A stretch of DNA of 64,000 bases, taken from positions 124,001-188,000 of the forward strand of contig JBAMDO010000044.1 in assembly GCA_037074765.1 (NCBI GenBank), in the 5' to 3' direction. Source of the stretch: Mansonella perstans (Eukaryota > Nematoda > Chromadorea > Rhabditida > Onchocercidae). The notes below the pieces were generated by a model. The model was given only the letters and a program-made list of their open reading frames with translations. It was not told where the DNA came from and did not search any database. The stretch's first letter is position 1, and each line of letters begins with the position of its first letter. The position numbers and the translations under genes were made by a program. Shown here piece after piece: positions 63,722 through 64,000 of the stretch.

Positions 63722-64000
63722 TGCGGGTAGTCTAGAAAATATGATTAGAAATTTGGGAAGAACTACTGACACATCTTTAACACTGAAAAATATGTTCACG
63801 TGCTAAAATTGACGTAGTTTTTATGCATCAAATGACTATAAATCTCAATATGATATTGTGATTATAATTTTGCTACCAATCTATGAAATGACTTCAAAAT
63901 TATATATCAATATTTCACAACGGAGAAAAAAATCACTCGAAAAGCTCGAGCACCATCGGTTGGAATTTTCTTGAGTCTTTCGTTGGTGAGAAAAGCTGGG
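63722..64000. other. window edge, no feature resolved
   Basis: AT-rich sequence upstream of the minus-strand gene. The last 60 bases become less AT-rich (GAGCACCATCGG) and may start another exon cut by the window edge. Confidence 0.4.

Noticed and set aside
1..64000. Bacterial (for example Wolbachia-derived) insert, tRNA/rRNA genes, CRISPR array or intact transposon
   Set aside because: I found no long uninterrupted bacterial-type frames, cloverleaf or rRNA motifs, regularly spaced repeats, transposase or reverse transcriptase motifs; a covariance-model and repeat search would be needed to exclude short ones.

Overview
This window reads as nuclear DNA of a parasitic nematode, most likely a filarial-type spirurid. 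It is very AT-rich. Genes are split by short to medium AT-rich introns with strong pyrimidine-rich 3' ends (TTTCAG, TTTTAG). It encodes a nematode cuticle collagen and an invertebrate cytoplasmic intermediate filament with a lamin-type tail. The species call is inference; no SL RNA, rDNA or other species marker is present.

Seven multi-exon models or single-exon candidates can be supported. I joined exons by hand, requiring consistent phase and near-consensus splice sites; five of the models close as uninterrupted frames from ATG to stop. Left to right: (1) a plus-strand three-finger C2H2 protein with poly-Asn/poly-Gln tracts, 1514-8872, 10 exons, 631 codons; (2) a candidate minus-strand secreted basic protein, 12673-13128; (3) a minus-strand giant acidic protein, 16147-25191, 8 exons, 1659 codons, whose N-terminus resembles vertebrate glutamate-rich protein 3 (ERICH3); (4) a 16 kb AT-rich stretch with microsatellites and a few GC-richer pockets; (5) a plus-strand probable BAR-domain protein, 41277-43881; (6) a weak minus-strand small ORF, 45151-45387; (7) a cuticle collagen, 46017-48296, 292 codons, needing one GC-AG intron; (8) an intermediate filament protein, 52690-57548, 12 exons, 566 codons; (9) exosome subunit RRP42/EXOSC7 (nematode exos-7), 59149-61977, 8 exons, 309 codons; (10) an unrecognised minus-strand gene, 62646-63721, convergent with exos-7, about 157 codons.

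The genes do not form a pathway. Collagen and intermediate filament are structural proteins of the cuticle and of cells; EXOSC7 is RNA-processing housekeeping; the zinc-finger protein is a likely regulator; the ERICH3-like protein may be ciliary by analogy. The ERICH3-like and BAR genes are divergent and share the 16 kb gap.

The most unusual local structures are splice-associated: a perfect 20-bp inverted repeat whose left arm spans the donor of BAR exon 4, an exact 59-bp tandem duplication of a splice acceptor in the same intron, a perfect 21-bp hairpin 11 nt inside a collagen intron, and the GC-AG collagen intron. I saw no rRNA, CRISPR, intact transposon or bacterial insert, and no tRNA on reading by eye.
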